From positions 186,001-250,000 of the forward strand of contig NZ_JAGEOJ010000011.1 in the NCBI RefSeq assembly GCF_017573505.1: 64,000 nucleotides of DNA, given 5' to 3'. Position 1 is the first letter of the stretch. Each line of letters opens with the position of its first letter. Below the pieces are notes generated by a model that was not told the origin of the DNA, made no database searches, and saw only the letters and a program-made list of their open reading frames with translations. Of this stretch, positions 8,091-16,006 are shown piece by piece. Origin of the DNA: Actinomadura barringtoniae. Its GTDB lineage: Bacteria > Actinomycetota > Actinomycetes > Streptosporangiales > Streptosporangiaceae. The translations under genes were made by a program, and so were the position numbers.

Positions 8091-9665
8091 ATGGCCACGT
8101 CCACGTTCCTCGGCACGAGCTTCAACGCCTGCAGCTATCTCCTCGACGACCGCGTCGCAGGCGGCCTGGGCGACCAGCCCGCGATCGCCGGTCCGCTCGG
8201 CGCGTTCACCTACGCGGAACTGCTCGGCAAGGTGCGCGATCTGGCCGCCGGCCTGCGCGCCCTCGACGTACGGCCCGAGGAGCGGATCGTGCTCTTCATG
8301 CCGGACGGGCCTGCGCTCGCGGCCACGATCCTGGCGGCGATGCGGATCGGCGCGGTGCCGGTGCCCGTGTCGACCATGCAGACCGGCAAGGAGCTCAGCC
8401 TGGTCCTGCGAGACTCCGGCGCCCGCGTGCTCGTGGCGGGGGACCCGTTCCTGCTCGCCGCCGAGCAGGCCGCAGCCCAGTCGCCCGAGCTGCGGCACGT
8501 CGTGGTCGACGGGCACGGCGACTTCACCGCCTCGCCGTCCGCCGCCCTGCACCGTCTCGGTGACCTCCGCGGCGACGACAGTGAGCCGTACGACACGCGC
8601 GAAGACTCGTCCGCGCTGTGGCTCTACACCTCCGGCACCACCGGCACGCCCAAGGGCGCCATCCACCGGCACGCCAACATCCGGCACGTGAATGAGACGT
8701 TCGGCAGCCAGGTCCTCGGCATCACGGCCCAGGACCGCTGCTTCTCGATCCCCAAGCTCTTCTTCGCCTACGGCATCGGAAACTCGCTGTTCTTCCCGTT
8801 CTCCGTCGGCGCCACCACGATCCTCGACCCGGCACGCCCCACCCCGGCCTCCGTCGCGCAACGCGTGCAGGAGGACCGCCCGACCCTGTTCTTCGCGGTC
8901 CCGACCTTCTACGCCGCGCTCCTCGCCGCCGACCTGCCCAGCGAGCTGTTCTCCTCCGTACGCCTCGCCGTCTCGGCTGGGGAGCCGCTGCCGCCCGAGC
9001 TGTATCGCCGCTTCACCGAACGTTTCGGCGTCGAGCTCATCGACGGCATCGGCACGACCGAGGCCCTGCACATCTTCCTGTCCAACCGCCCCGGCAAGGT
9101 CCGCCCCGGCACCACCGGCAGGCCCGTCCCCGGCTACGAACTGCGCGTCGTCGATGAGCACGGCAACGACGTCGAAACGGGAACGCCCGGCTCCCTCCTG
9201 GTCAAAGGCGACTCGATCGCGACGGGCTACTGGTGCCGCACCGACACCACCCGCAGCGTCTTCGAGGGCCACTGGCTGCGCACCGGCGACACCTACGTCA
9301 CCGACGCCGACGGCTACTACTCCTGCCTGGGCCGGACGAACGACATGCTCAAGGCGGGCGGCATCTGGGTCTCGCCCACCGAGGTCGAGGCCCGCCTCCT
9401 CGAACACCCCGACGTCCTGCTCGCCGCCGTCGTGGGCCTCCCGGACGCCGACGGCCTCGACAAGCCGGTCGCCTGCGTGGTCCCGAACGAGGGGAGCACC
9501 ATCACCGCCGACGAGCTCATCGAGTTCTGCCGGGCGGGTCTGGCCTCGTTCAAACGGCCCCGCGAGGTGCTGATCGTCGACAAGCTGCCCACCACCGCGA
9601 CCGGCAAGCTGCAGCGCTTCGCCGTCCGCGAGTTCGCCGCGTCCCTCCTGCGGGCGCAGCAATGA
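8091..9665 (+). CDS. Benzoate-CoA ligase
   Basis: A 524-residue ANL-superfamily acyl-CoA synthetase that activates benzoate (or a close aryl acid) with ATP and CoA, the entry step of the box pathway. It has the AMP-binding signature Y-T-S-G-T-T-G-T-P-K-G near residue 180, an aryl-pocket segment F-F-A-Y-G-I-G-N-S-L, the G-I-G-T-T-E motif, Y-x-C-L-G-R-T-N-D-M hinge region and the catalytic C-terminal lysine in T-A-T-G-K-L-Q-R. It starts 12 bases after boxB with a GGAG site, and its stop overlaps the following ATG. Operon context makes benzoate the most likely substrate; a substituted benzoate cannot be excluded. Confidence 0.9.
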   Translation: MATSTFLGTSFNACSYLLDDRVAGGLGDQPAIAGPLGAFTYAELLGKVRDLAAGLRALDVRPEERIVLFMPDGPALAATILAAMRIGAVPVPVSTMQTGKELSLVLRDSGARVLVAGDPFLLAAEQAAAQSPELRHVVVDGHGDFTASPSAALHRLGDLRGDDSEPYDTREDSSALWLYTSGTTGTPKGAIHRHANIRHVNETFGSQVLGITAQDRCFSIPKLFFAYGIGNSLFFPFSVGATTILDPARPTPASVAQRVQEDRPTLFFAVPTFYAALLAADLPSELFSSVRLAVSAGEPLPPELYRRFTERFGVELIDGIGTTEALHIFLSNRPGKVRPGTTGRPVPGYELRVVDEHGNDVETGTPGSLLVKGDSIATGYWCRTDTTRSVFEGHWLRTGDTYVTDADGYYSCLGRTNDMLKAGGIWVSPTEVEARLLEHPDVLLAAVVGLPDADGLDKPVACVVPNEGSTITADELIEFCRAGLASFKRPREVLIVDKLPTTATGKLQRFAVREFAASLLRAQQ

Positions 9666-10525
9666 TCGACGGCCACACACTGATCGACGCGCACGTCCAC
9701 ACGGCCCGGCTGCCCACCGTCCGCCCCGCCTGGCGCAGCTGGGCCGAGGAGTTCGGCGCGGCCCACCCGTGGCAGGACCTCTACGACCCCGACGGCACCC
9801 TCGTCCCGTCCCGTGTCGACGCCTACTTCGAGGCCGAGGGCGTGGACGTGGCCCTGCTGCTATGCGAATACAGCCCCAAGGCCACAGGCGAGCAGCCCAT
9901 CGAGGATCTGCTGCCGCTCATCAAGCACAACCCCAAGCGATTCCGGCCCATCGCCAACCTCAACCCGCACCTGCACTACCCGGTCGCAGCCGAGCTGGAA
10001 CGCCAGCTGGACCTCGGCGCCGTGGCCTTGAAGATCCACCCGGTCCACGCGGGCGTGAGCGCGGCCGACCCGATGCTCTACCCCGCCTACGAGGTCTGCC
10101 GTTCTGCCGGGCTTCCCGTTGTCGTGCACTGCGGCACGAGCAGCTTCCCGGGGTCGGCCAACAAGTACGCCGACCCGACCCTGCTCGACGACGTGCTGCG
10201 CGACTTCCCCGACCTCACCCTGGTCCTGGCGCACGGCGGCCGGGGCTGGTGGTACGACGCGGCGGCCTTCCTGACCCTCTCCCACGAGAACGTCTGGATC
10301 GAGCTGTCGGGCCTCCCGCCCCGCCGCCTGCCCGTCTACTACGCCCGCCACAACCTGAAACGGCTCGCCCGCTCGTTCATCTTCGGGACCGACTGGCCGG
10401 GCGTCCCCGGCATCGCCCGCAACGCCCGCGCCGTCGCCGAAGCCCTGAACCTCGACGACGACGAGACCGCGGCCGTCCTGGGCGGCAACGCGAGAAGGGT
10501 CTATCGAGACCTCGCCGACGACTGA
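9662..10525 (+). CDS. Amidohydrolase-family (TIM-barrel) hydrolase or decarboxylase
   Basis: A 287-residue Amidohydrolase-2 family protein whose ATG overlaps the ligase stop (ATGA), so it is the last gene of the box operon. Metal ligands are recognisable: H11-x-H13 near the N-terminus, a lysine/His strand (A-L-K-I-H-P), H in V-V-V-H-C-G, H in L-A-H-G-G, and D in F-G-T-D-W-P. Members of this family hydrolyse or decarboxylate ring-derived acids. Coupling to the ligase suggests it generates or recycles a benzoate-type substrate or processes a ring-cleavage product. The substrate is not known from sequence. Confidence 0.8.
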   Translation: MIDGHTLIDAHVHTARLPTVRPAWRSWAEEFGAAHPWQDLYDPDGTLVPSRVDAYFEAEGVDVALLLCEYSPKATGEQPIEDLLPLIKHNPKRFRPIANLNPHLHYPVAAELERQLDLGAVALKIHPVHAGVSAADPMLYPAYEVCRSAGLPVVVHCGTSSFPGSANKYADPTLLDDVLRDFPDLTLVLAHGGRGWWYDAAAFLTLSHENVWIELSGLPPRRLPVYYARHNLKRLARSFIFGTDWPGVPGIARNARAVAEALNLDDDETAAVLGGNARRVYRDLADD

Positions 10526-10529
10526 ACCG

Positions 10530-10724
10530 TCAGGAGGACCGTTCCTTCAGCACGTCGAGCAGGGCGGACCAGCCGCGCCTGCTCACGTGAAGCTCGGGCC
10601 CGTCCGGGTTCTTGGAATCCCGGACCCTGACGACCCTCTCGTCCGCGTAGATCTCCACGCACCCCCCATCGGCACTGGCGCTACTTTTACGCCATCTCCG
10701 GACAGGTGGCGGCGAATCGGTCAT
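10530..10724 (-). CDS. DUF397 domain protein
   Basis: A 64-residue DUF397 protein with the usual features: W-R-K-S-S-A-S near the N-terminus, G-C-V-E-I, V-R-V-R-D-S-K and the W-S-A-L-L segment. DUF397 proteins are small actinomycete partners of the large XRE/DUF5753 regulator family and are thought to act with them in development or toxin-like control; the mechanism is not established. Here it lies 82 bases downstream of such an XRE gene on the same strand, and converges with the box operon. Confidence 0.9.
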   Translation of the reverse strand: MTDSPPPVRRWRKSSASADGGCVEIYADERVVRVRDSKNPDGPELHVSRRGWSALLDVLKERSS

Positions 10725-10806
10725 GGGAGGCTCCTCGGGGCAAAAGGCCTGATCTTGTCAGGCTTCGTTGCCAATCCCGAGTGTAGGTAAACTCCCGGCG
10801 ACGCGC

Positions 10807-11676
10807 CTAGGTCATCTCTTCGCGGACCGTGCGGATAAAGTCAATGGTCTCGTCGGCGTTAAGCGTCTCACGACGCAAAGTCTCGAAGGCCGCGCGCAGG
10901 TCGGGTATGCGATCGTCACCTCCGAGGAGGAGCTTGTCCGCCCGGCGTCCGCTCTCCAGGAACGCCACGTCGTCGAGGCCTCCCTCGAACTCCAGGAGTT
11001 CGAACGGCCCGCGCATGCCGATATGGGCGCCCTTGCTGAACGGGATCACCTCGATCGTCACGTTGTCGCGCTGTGCCACCGAGACGAGATGGTCGAGCTG
11101 CGACGGCATGATCGAGGCGTCTCTGGTGACACCGACGCGCCGCCTGATGACCGCCTCGTCGAGAATGAAGAACTGGTAGGGCTGCGGGTCGCGTTGACGC
11201 AGCTCGCGCTGGCGTCGCATGCGGACGTTGACGATGGTGCCGACCTCGGCGGGCGGCAGGTACTCCTCCGTGGTCATCTCCGCGTACTCCTTCGTCTGAA
11301 GGAGACCCGGAACGACCTGGCCCTGGTAGTGGCGGATGAAGGACGCACCCGTCTCGTAGCCCAGGAGCGCGAAGTAGGCGGGATCGCGCAGGTCGGCCTT
11401 GTAGTCGTCCCACCAGCCGCGCTGGCCCGCGCCGCGTGCCAGTTCGACGAGCCGGTCGGTCTCGGTCGGGTCGTCGACGCCGTACTGCCGGAGAAGGCCG
11501 AGCAGATCGTTCTTGGAGATCCCGGTCTTGCCGCCCTCGATGCGGATCAGCTTGGAGGTGCTCCAGCCCTGGGCCGAGGCGACCTCCTCCTGGCGCAAGC
11601 CGGTCTCACGACGGAGCGTGTTGAGTTCGCGGACGAGCAGGGCCCGTTGAACGACGGGCCCCTGGTCTGTCGGCAT
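10807..11676 (-). CDS. XRE-family regulator with DUF5753 domain
   Basis: A 289-residue protein from ATG 11676, preceded by AGGTGGG (an in-frame upstream start at 11715 lacks a ribosome site). The N-terminal helix-turn-helix (about residues 10-70) reads L-N-T-L-R-R-E-T-G-L-R-Q-E-E-V-A and W-S-T-S-K-L-I-R-I-E. The DUF5753 ligand-like domain follows, with the typical Y-x-G-Q-V-V-P-G-L-L-Q-T-K-E-Y-A and E-V-I-P-F-S-K-G-A-H segments. It pairs with the DUF397 gene. A perfect palindrome lies 42 bases upstream of the start and overlaps the likely promoter, suggesting autoregulation. Confidence 0.9.
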   Translation of the reverse strand: MPTDQGPVVQRALLVRELNTLRRETGLRQEEVASAQGWSTSKLIRIEGGKTGISKNDLLGLLRQYGVDDPTETDRLVELARGAGQRGWWDDYKADLRDPAYFALLGYETGASFIRHYQGQVVPGLLQTKEYAEMTTEEYLPPAEVGTIVNVRMRRQRELRQRDPQPYQFFILDEAVIRRRVGVTRDASIMPSQLDHLVSVAQRDNVTIEVIPFSKGAHIGMRGPFELLEFEGGLDDVAFLESGRRADKLLLGGDDRIPDLRAAFETLRRETLNADETIDFIRTVREEMT

Positions 11677-11717
11677 GACCCACCTGATTCCAGGATGATG
11701 TGTGCTCTTCAGCATAT

Positions 11718-11729
11718 CGCCATGTGGCG
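11718..11729. promoter_or_regulatory. Palindrome upstream of the XRE gene (CGCCA-TG-TGGCG)
   Basis: A perfect 12-base inverted repeat next to a TATGCT-like -10 for the minus-strand XRE gene. The ten-base core GCCATGTGGC recurs at 11910-11919. This is a candidate operator for the XRE protein. Confidence 0.5.
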
Positions 11730-11908
11730 TTCGGCCTTATCACGATACGCGTTCTTCCCGAATGAAAGTTAGCACGCCCTTCCCTCAGGCACCACCGGCC
11801 CCTTTCGTCACACCTGTAATGCCTATTTGAGGCATGGATCTGGCGTGGAGACCTCAGGCGGGCCGCCGTGTCGCGCTCCGGCGTCTGGACGAACGTCATG
11901 TGCCGCAC

Positions 11909-11920
11909 TGCCATGTGGCA
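11909..11920. promoter_or_regulatory. Second copy of the palindrome (TGCCA-TG-TGGCA)
   Basis: A perfect inverted repeat sharing the GCCATGTGGC core with the site at 11718, and followed by a short palindrome GTAGTCTAC and an imperfect repeat AGTTAC/GCAACT. It may control a plus-strand transcript reading into the cyclase-domain gene. Confidence 0.45.
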
Positions 11921-12303
11921 CTCTGTGGTGTAGTCTACAGTTACATTGCAACTTGCGGATGACGCACATCGGCCAGGTGCCGCGTCAGAGCTCGGGGATC
12001 TACCGCGTGGAATCGGGGCCACTCACGGGAATCCAGCCGTGGAGAGCGCCCTCACTGTTCGAATCGGTACGCCAGGGCCGTCTCCACCCTCGTGACGCCC
12101 ACCGCCAAGCAAGCTGTCGCGAACACGGAGGACGGCCCCGGCCTCGAACCTGCATGGGAGACAGGCTCGATGTTCGTTCCCCCCATGACTCTCACTCTGG
12201 GAGACCGCGGCGTGCAAGCCGCGGGGGTCAAGTCGCACCTGAATGACACCCCTGAAGCCTCATTGCGTAAGGTCGGGCCTCCGATCGCCGCCGGAGGCCT
12301 GAT

Positions 12304-13725
12304 ATGGCCATGTTGAGCAGCCGGCAGTCACCGCCCTCCGAGCCGCCGGAGGAGCCCCCGACCGGACAAGCGACGGGGCAAGGCGCAGATCCGAACCGCA
12401 GGCGCGGTCTGGCGCGGCACCTCGGGAGGCGCCGCCTGCCCGCGCTCGCCGCCTGGCTGGCCACCTTCGTGATGGGCGGCTATTTCGGCGGCGCGTCGGG
12501 CGTGGCCCTGGTCTTCCTGGCGCTTCTCGTGCTCGTGGTCCTCATCTGCGCCTTCCCGGTCATCGGCCTGACGGTCAATCTGATGAGGCTGACCGAGAGC
12601 GGCCGCGACCATGTCACCTCCGTCGACGACGTACGGAAGCTCATGCACATGAACGCGGTCGCGTTCGCCAAGCCCCTGGCGACTCTGCTGGACCGCGAGG
12701 TGGAGGAGCCCGCCCGTTCGGAGAACGGCGTCGGAACGATGCAGAAGGTGATGCCGGGGAACGGGTTCTGGGCGAGGCTCACCAAGGCCGAGCGCGACCG
12801 GCTGCGCCAGGTGGCGCGGCCACGGAGGGCGGCGCCGGGGGCCGTGCTGTGCCGTGAGGGCGACGCCGCCGACGAGGTCATGGTCTTGATGGGCGGGTTG
12901 GCCAAGGTCTGCGTGTTGCAGGCGGGCATCGAACGGGTCGTGGCGATCCGTGGCCCGGGGGAACTGCTGGGGGAGCGTGCGGTGACCAGGGCCCGCACGC
13001 GTTCGGCCTCGGTGGTGACGCTGACCGACGTCGAACTGCTGGTCATCGGGGCCGAGGACTTCCGGGCCTTCCTCGCCGAGTGCCCGCGCACCCTGGACCT
13101 GCTGCAGGCGCAGTTCTATGACCGGCTGACCGAGGCGCCGCCGGTGGTGGAGGAAGTGGAGCCGTCGGCGCTGAACGGGCTGAACTGCTCGATCGTGTTC
13201 ACCGACATCACCGCGTTCGGGCGCAAGGACCGCGACGACCGCGACCGGCTGGTGCTGCGCACGGTGATGTACGAGGCGCTGGAGGCGGCGTTCGACGGCG
13301 CGGGGGTGCCCTGGCGCGAGTGCTACCGCGAGGACCGCGGCGACGGGGTGCTGATCGTCGTGCCGCCGACGCACTCGACGCGGATCCTCACGCGGCCGCT
13401 CGCCGACAGGTTGGCGCGCTCCATTACCGAGCACAACCGCGGTGAAGAGGAAACCTCGCAGCTCCAGCTGCGGGTCGCGGTGCACGTGGGGCCGATCGTG
13501 CCCGACGGTCAGGGGCTCACGGGCGAGTCGATCATCTATGCCGCGCGGCTGCTCGACGCCCCGGCGTTCAAGCAGGAGCTGGCCTCGGCCAAGGCAGGGC
13601 TGGGCTACATCGTGTCGGAGTTCGTCTACAACACCGTCGTCCGGCACGACGACCCCACCGGCTACCGCAAGGTCCGGGTGAAGACCAAGGAGGCCCGCAT
13701 GACGGGCTGGGTCAGGCTGCTCTAG
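12304..13725 (+). CDS. Membrane protein with cNMP-binding and nucleotide-cyclase-like domains
   Basis: A 473-residue fusion. After a basic, proline-rich N-terminus there are two membrane segments (about residues 46-66 and 67-92). A cyclic-nucleotide-binding beta-roll follows at about 155-275, with a phosphate-binding-cassette-like G-P-G-E-L-L-G-E-R-A and T-R-S-A-S-V-V. The C-terminal domain (about 290-473) resembles a class III nucleotide cyclase: the first metal-binding aspartate lies in F-T-D-I-T-A-F (D301) and the second in R-G-D-G (D347), followed by V-H-V-G-P-I-V. GGAGG lies eight bases upstream of the ATG. Whether it makes, senses or only binds a cyclic nucleotide is open. It sits beside the XRE/DUF397 pair across a long regulated region. 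Confidence 0.75.
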   Translation: MAMLSSRQSPPSEPPEEPPTGQATGQGADPNRRRGLARHLGRRRLPALAAWLATFVMGGYFGGASGVALVFLALLVLVVLICAFPVIGLTVNLMRLTESGRDHVTSVDDVRKLMHMNAVAFAKPLATLLDREVEEPARSENGVGTMQKVMPGNGFWARLTKAERDRLRQVARPRRAAPGAVLCREGDAADEVMVLMGGLAKVCVLQAGIERVVAIRGPGELLGERAVTRARTRSASVVTLTDVELLVIGAEDFRAFLAECPRTLDLLQAQFYDRLTEAPPVVEEVEPSALNGLNCSIVFTDITAFGRKDRDDRDRLVLRTVMYEALEAAFDGAGVPWRECYREDRGDGVLIVVPPTHSTRILTRPLADRLARSITEHNRGEEETSQLQLRVAVHVGPIVPDGQGLTGESIIYAARLLDAPAFKQELASAKAGLGYIVSEFVYNTVVRHDDPTGYRKVRVKTKEARMTGWVRLL

Positions 13726-13740
13726 CCGCGCGCCGGCTAG
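13722..13740. terminator. Short bidirectional hairpin between convergent genes
   Basis: CTAGCC and GGCTAG flank a seven-base loop, and the stem contains the stop codons of both converging genes. There is no T-run, so its strength as a terminator is uncertain. Confidence 0.35.
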
Positions 13741-14546
13741 TCATCGCAGCCCTCCAGCTGGGGGACCTCGATGATGGACTCGTCGAGACCGGTGCCGTCG
13801 AACCACTTGTGGACGAGGCGCGCGGCGGTCCCGTCGTAGTACATCTGCGTGATGGCCTTGTTGAGGGCCTCGCAGGCGTCCGGGTCCCCCTTGCGGATGC
13901 CGATGCCGGTGCGCTGCTCGGCGAACTTGGCGTTCACCAGGCGCAGACCGCCGCCCGCGCGCTTGATGAGGCCCGCGAGGATCACGTCGTTGGTCGTGAT
14001 CGCGTCCACCCGGCGGGTCCGGATCTTGGTCATGCACTCGTTGTAGTCGGCGGCGGGGACCAGCCTGGCCGACATGCCGTCCACCGCGGCCAGGCGGGCC
14101 GTCGCGTCCGAGCCCTTCACGGTGCAGAAGCTGCGGCCCTTGAGATCGCGGATGGTCCTGACCGCCGAGTCCTCCGACCGGACCAGGATGTCCTGGTAGG
14201 AGAGGTAGTAGGGGCCCGCGTAGGAGATCTGGGTCTTGCGGTCGGGCGTGACCGACAGCGTCGCCAGGACCATGTCGGTCTTGTGCTCCAGGAGCGAGGG
14301 GATCCGGTCGGCGGCCAGGACCTGGGTGAAGGTGACCTTCTTGCCGAGCCTGTCGGCGATATAGCGCGCGACGTCCACGTCGAAGCCCACGAACTGGCCG
14401 TCCTTGGTCTTCAGACCGAGGCCGGGCAGGTCCGGGCGCACGCCGACGACCAGGGTCTTCTTGTCCAGGAGCGAGTCACCGCTTCCAGCGCCTCCGCAGG
14501 CGGTCACGAGGACGGCCATCGAGACGAGCACCAACAGCCGACGCAT
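13737..14546 (-). CDS. Polar amino-acid (glutamate-type) ABC transporter substrate-binding lipoprotein
   Basis: 269 residues from ATG 14546, preceded by GGGAGG. A lipoprotein signal with lipobox L-V-T-A-C anchors it outside the membrane. The body is a periplasmic-binding-protein type 2 fold of the glutamate/glutamine class: V-G-V-R-P-D-L-P-G-L-G, F-V-G-F-D-V-D-V-A-R-Y-I, A-T-L-S-V-T-P-D-R, and I-T-T-N-D-V-I-L. The likely role is capture of glutamate or a related amino acid. No permease or ATPase gene is adjacent, so it is an orphan receptor here, possibly working with a transporter encoded elsewhere or as a sensor. Confidence 0.85.
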   Translation of the reverse strand: MRRLLVLVSMAVLVTACGGAGSGDSLLDKKTLVVGVRPDLPGLGLKTKDGQFVGFDVDVARYIADRLGKKVTFTQVLAADRIPSLLEHKTDMVLATLSVTPDRKTQISYAGPYYLSYQDILVRSEDSAVRTIRDLKGRSFCTVKGSDATARLAAVDGMSARLVPAADYNECMTKIRTRRVDAITTNDVILAGLIKRAGGGLRLVNAKFAEQRTGIGIRKGDPDACEALNKAITQMYYDGTAARLVHKWFDGTGLDESIIEVPQLEGCDD

Positions 14547-14635
14547 CCGGCCTCCCGTTGCTCCGCCCTTGCAGGGCACCCAGCCGTTGGACGCCTCGCG
14601 GACGGAGATCGTCTCACGCACGTAGGATCCGGCGC

Positions 14636-15463
14636 ATGAGCGGTCTGTACGCCATCAGCGATCTGCACGTGGGATTCGACGACAACCGGGCCTTCGTCGA
14701 GGGGCTCAGACCCGACGACGAGGGCGACTGGCTCGTGGTGGCCGGGGACGTCGCCGAGCAGTTCGCCGAGGTGGAATGGGCGCTCGGCACGCTCGTTCGC
14801 AAGTACGCGAAGGTGATCTGGGTGCCGGGCAACCACGAGCTGTGGACGCCCAAGGACGATCCCGTTCAGCTGCGCGGCGAGAACCGCTACCGGCGGCTGG
14901 TCGACATGTGCCGAGGCCTGGGCGTGCTGACCCCCGAGGACCCGTACGCCGTGTGGGAGGGCGCGGGCGGTCCGGTCACGGTCGTGCCGCTGTTCCTCCT
15001 GTACGACTACACCTTCCGCCCCGAGGGAGCCACCAACAAGCAGGAGGCGCTGGAGATCGCCTACAAGGCGGGCGTGGTGTGCACCGACGAGATGCTGCTG
15101 CACCCCGACCCCTACCCGAGCCGCGACGCGTGGTGCGACATCCGCATCGCCGAGTCGGAGCGGCGGCTCGCCGAGCTGGAGCCCGGCACCCGGACGCTGC
15201 TGGTCAACCACTTCCCGATGACCCGCGAGCCGACCGACGTCCTCTGGTATCCCGAGTTCGCGCAGTGGTGCGGCACCGAGCGCACCGCCGACTGGCACCT
15301 GAAGTACAACGCCGCCGCCGTCGTCTACGGCCACCTCCACATCCCGCGCACGATCTGGAGCGACGACGTTCCGTTCGTGGAGGTGTCGGTCGGTTATCCG
15401 CGCGAGTGGCGCAAGCGCGGCGAGGCCCCCAAGGGCCCACGCCGCATCCTGCCGCCCGAGTGA
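14636..15463 (+). CDS. Calcineurin-like metallophosphoesterase
   Basis: 275 residues from ATG 14636; the frame is open upstream but the metallophosphoesterase fold begins right at M-S-G-L-Y-A-I-S-D-L-H. All five metal-binding blocks are present: D-L-H, G-D-V-A-E, G-N-H-E-L-W, V-N-H-F-P and G-H-L-H-I-P. It is a cytosolic phosphoesterase of unknown substrate. It is divergent from the binding-protein gene with about 90 bases between starts. Confidence 0.88.
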   Translation: MSGLYAISDLHVGFDDNRAFVEGLRPDDEGDWLVVAGDVAEQFAEVEWALGTLVRKYAKVIWVPGNHELWTPKDDPVQLRGENRYRRLVDMCRGLGVLTPEDPYAVWEGAGGPVTVVPLFLLYDYTFRPEGATNKQEALEIAYKAGVVCTDEMLLHPDPYPSRDAWCDIRIAESERRLAELEPGTRTLLVNHFPMTREPTDVLWYPEFAQWCGTERTADWHLKYNAAAVVYGHLHIPRTIWSDDVPFVEVSVGYPREWRKRGEAPKGPRRILPPE

Positions 15464-15515
15464 TCCGCTCGCATGATCCTTGCACTCAGTGTTGCGGTTC
15501 GATAACTCTTTGTGC

Positions 15516-15989
15516 ATGACCAACAACGCCAAGCGCCTGCGGGCCGCCGTGTTCGTGACGGGAGCGGGACTGATGACGGGGCTGCTCACGGCCGGCCCCG
15601 CGACGGCGACGGAGCCCAAGCCGTGGAACGTCAGCAAGCTCCACGAGTTCTTCTGCGCCGAGGAGGGCCACAGCCAGCAGTTCTACGACGAGTGGTCCAA
15701 GGCCGAGAAGATGCTCCCCTACGAGCTGAAGATGGCCAAGGACCCGGCCGAGGAGACCCGCAAGAAGCTCTTCGGCGACGGCCGCCTGACCGCCGACACG
15801 GCCAAGAAGATCTGTGACGGCATGGACACCTACACCCAGCAGCTGAAGGCCCAGATCCTCGACCTCAAGGGCGACCTGAAGCCCCAGTACGCGACCGCCG
15901 AGGGCGTCAAGCGCTTCATCCACGAGAAGGAGGTCGTCCTCACCGAGGCGGCGCTTCACGAGCAGGATCGCCAGGATCACAAGGGCTGA
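15516..15989 (+). CDS. Secreted protein of unknown function
   Basis: 157 residues from ATG 15516 (an in-frame upstream start at 15480 would spoil the signal peptide). The N-terminus is M-T-N-N-A-K-R-L-R followed by a hydrophobic stretch and a signal-peptidase site near A-T-A-T. The mature part of about 125 residues is charged and helical, with two cysteines (F-F-C-A-E-E and K-I-C-D-G) that could form a disulfide. I do not recognise a family. It lies just upstream of hypF, with 17 bases between them, but nothing in it suggests hydrogenase maturation. Confidence 0.7.
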   Translation: MTNNAKRLRAAVFVTGAGLMTGLLTAGPATATEPKPWNVSKLHEFFCAEEGHSQQFYDEWSKAEKMLPYELKMAKDPAEETRKKLFGDGRLTADTAKKICDGMDTYTQQLKAQILDLKGDLKPQYATAEGVKRFIHEKEVVLTEAALHEQDRQDHKG

Positions 15990-16006
15990 GATGCGATGAT
16001 GACGGC

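Larger units (their letters stand above)
11716..12303. other. 588-base intergenic region without a convincing gene
   Basis: The region holds the two shared palindromes and a possible plus-strand promoter near 11925-11960. Short frames exist on both strands (for example an ATG at 11959 and a GTG at 12092 on the plus strand), but none has a good ribosome site or a recognisable domain. It may be a long regulated leader for the gene at 12304, or a decayed small gene. Confidence 0.5.

Noticed and set aside
6537..9680. A 1047-codon open frame on the minus strand across the box genes
   Set aside because: It is antisense to three well-supported genes and has Arg/Val/Gly-rich composition typical of the third frame in GC-rich DNA.
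11959..12316. Small plus-strand frames starting at 11959 and 12092
   Set aside because: No ribosome site, no recognisable domain and unlikely codon use; kept only as a note in the intergenic entry.
12304..13725. A full Pycsar or CBASS defence operon
   Set aside because: No adjacent effector or accessory gene is present; the cyclase-like domain is fused to its own cNMP-binding domain, unlike those systems.
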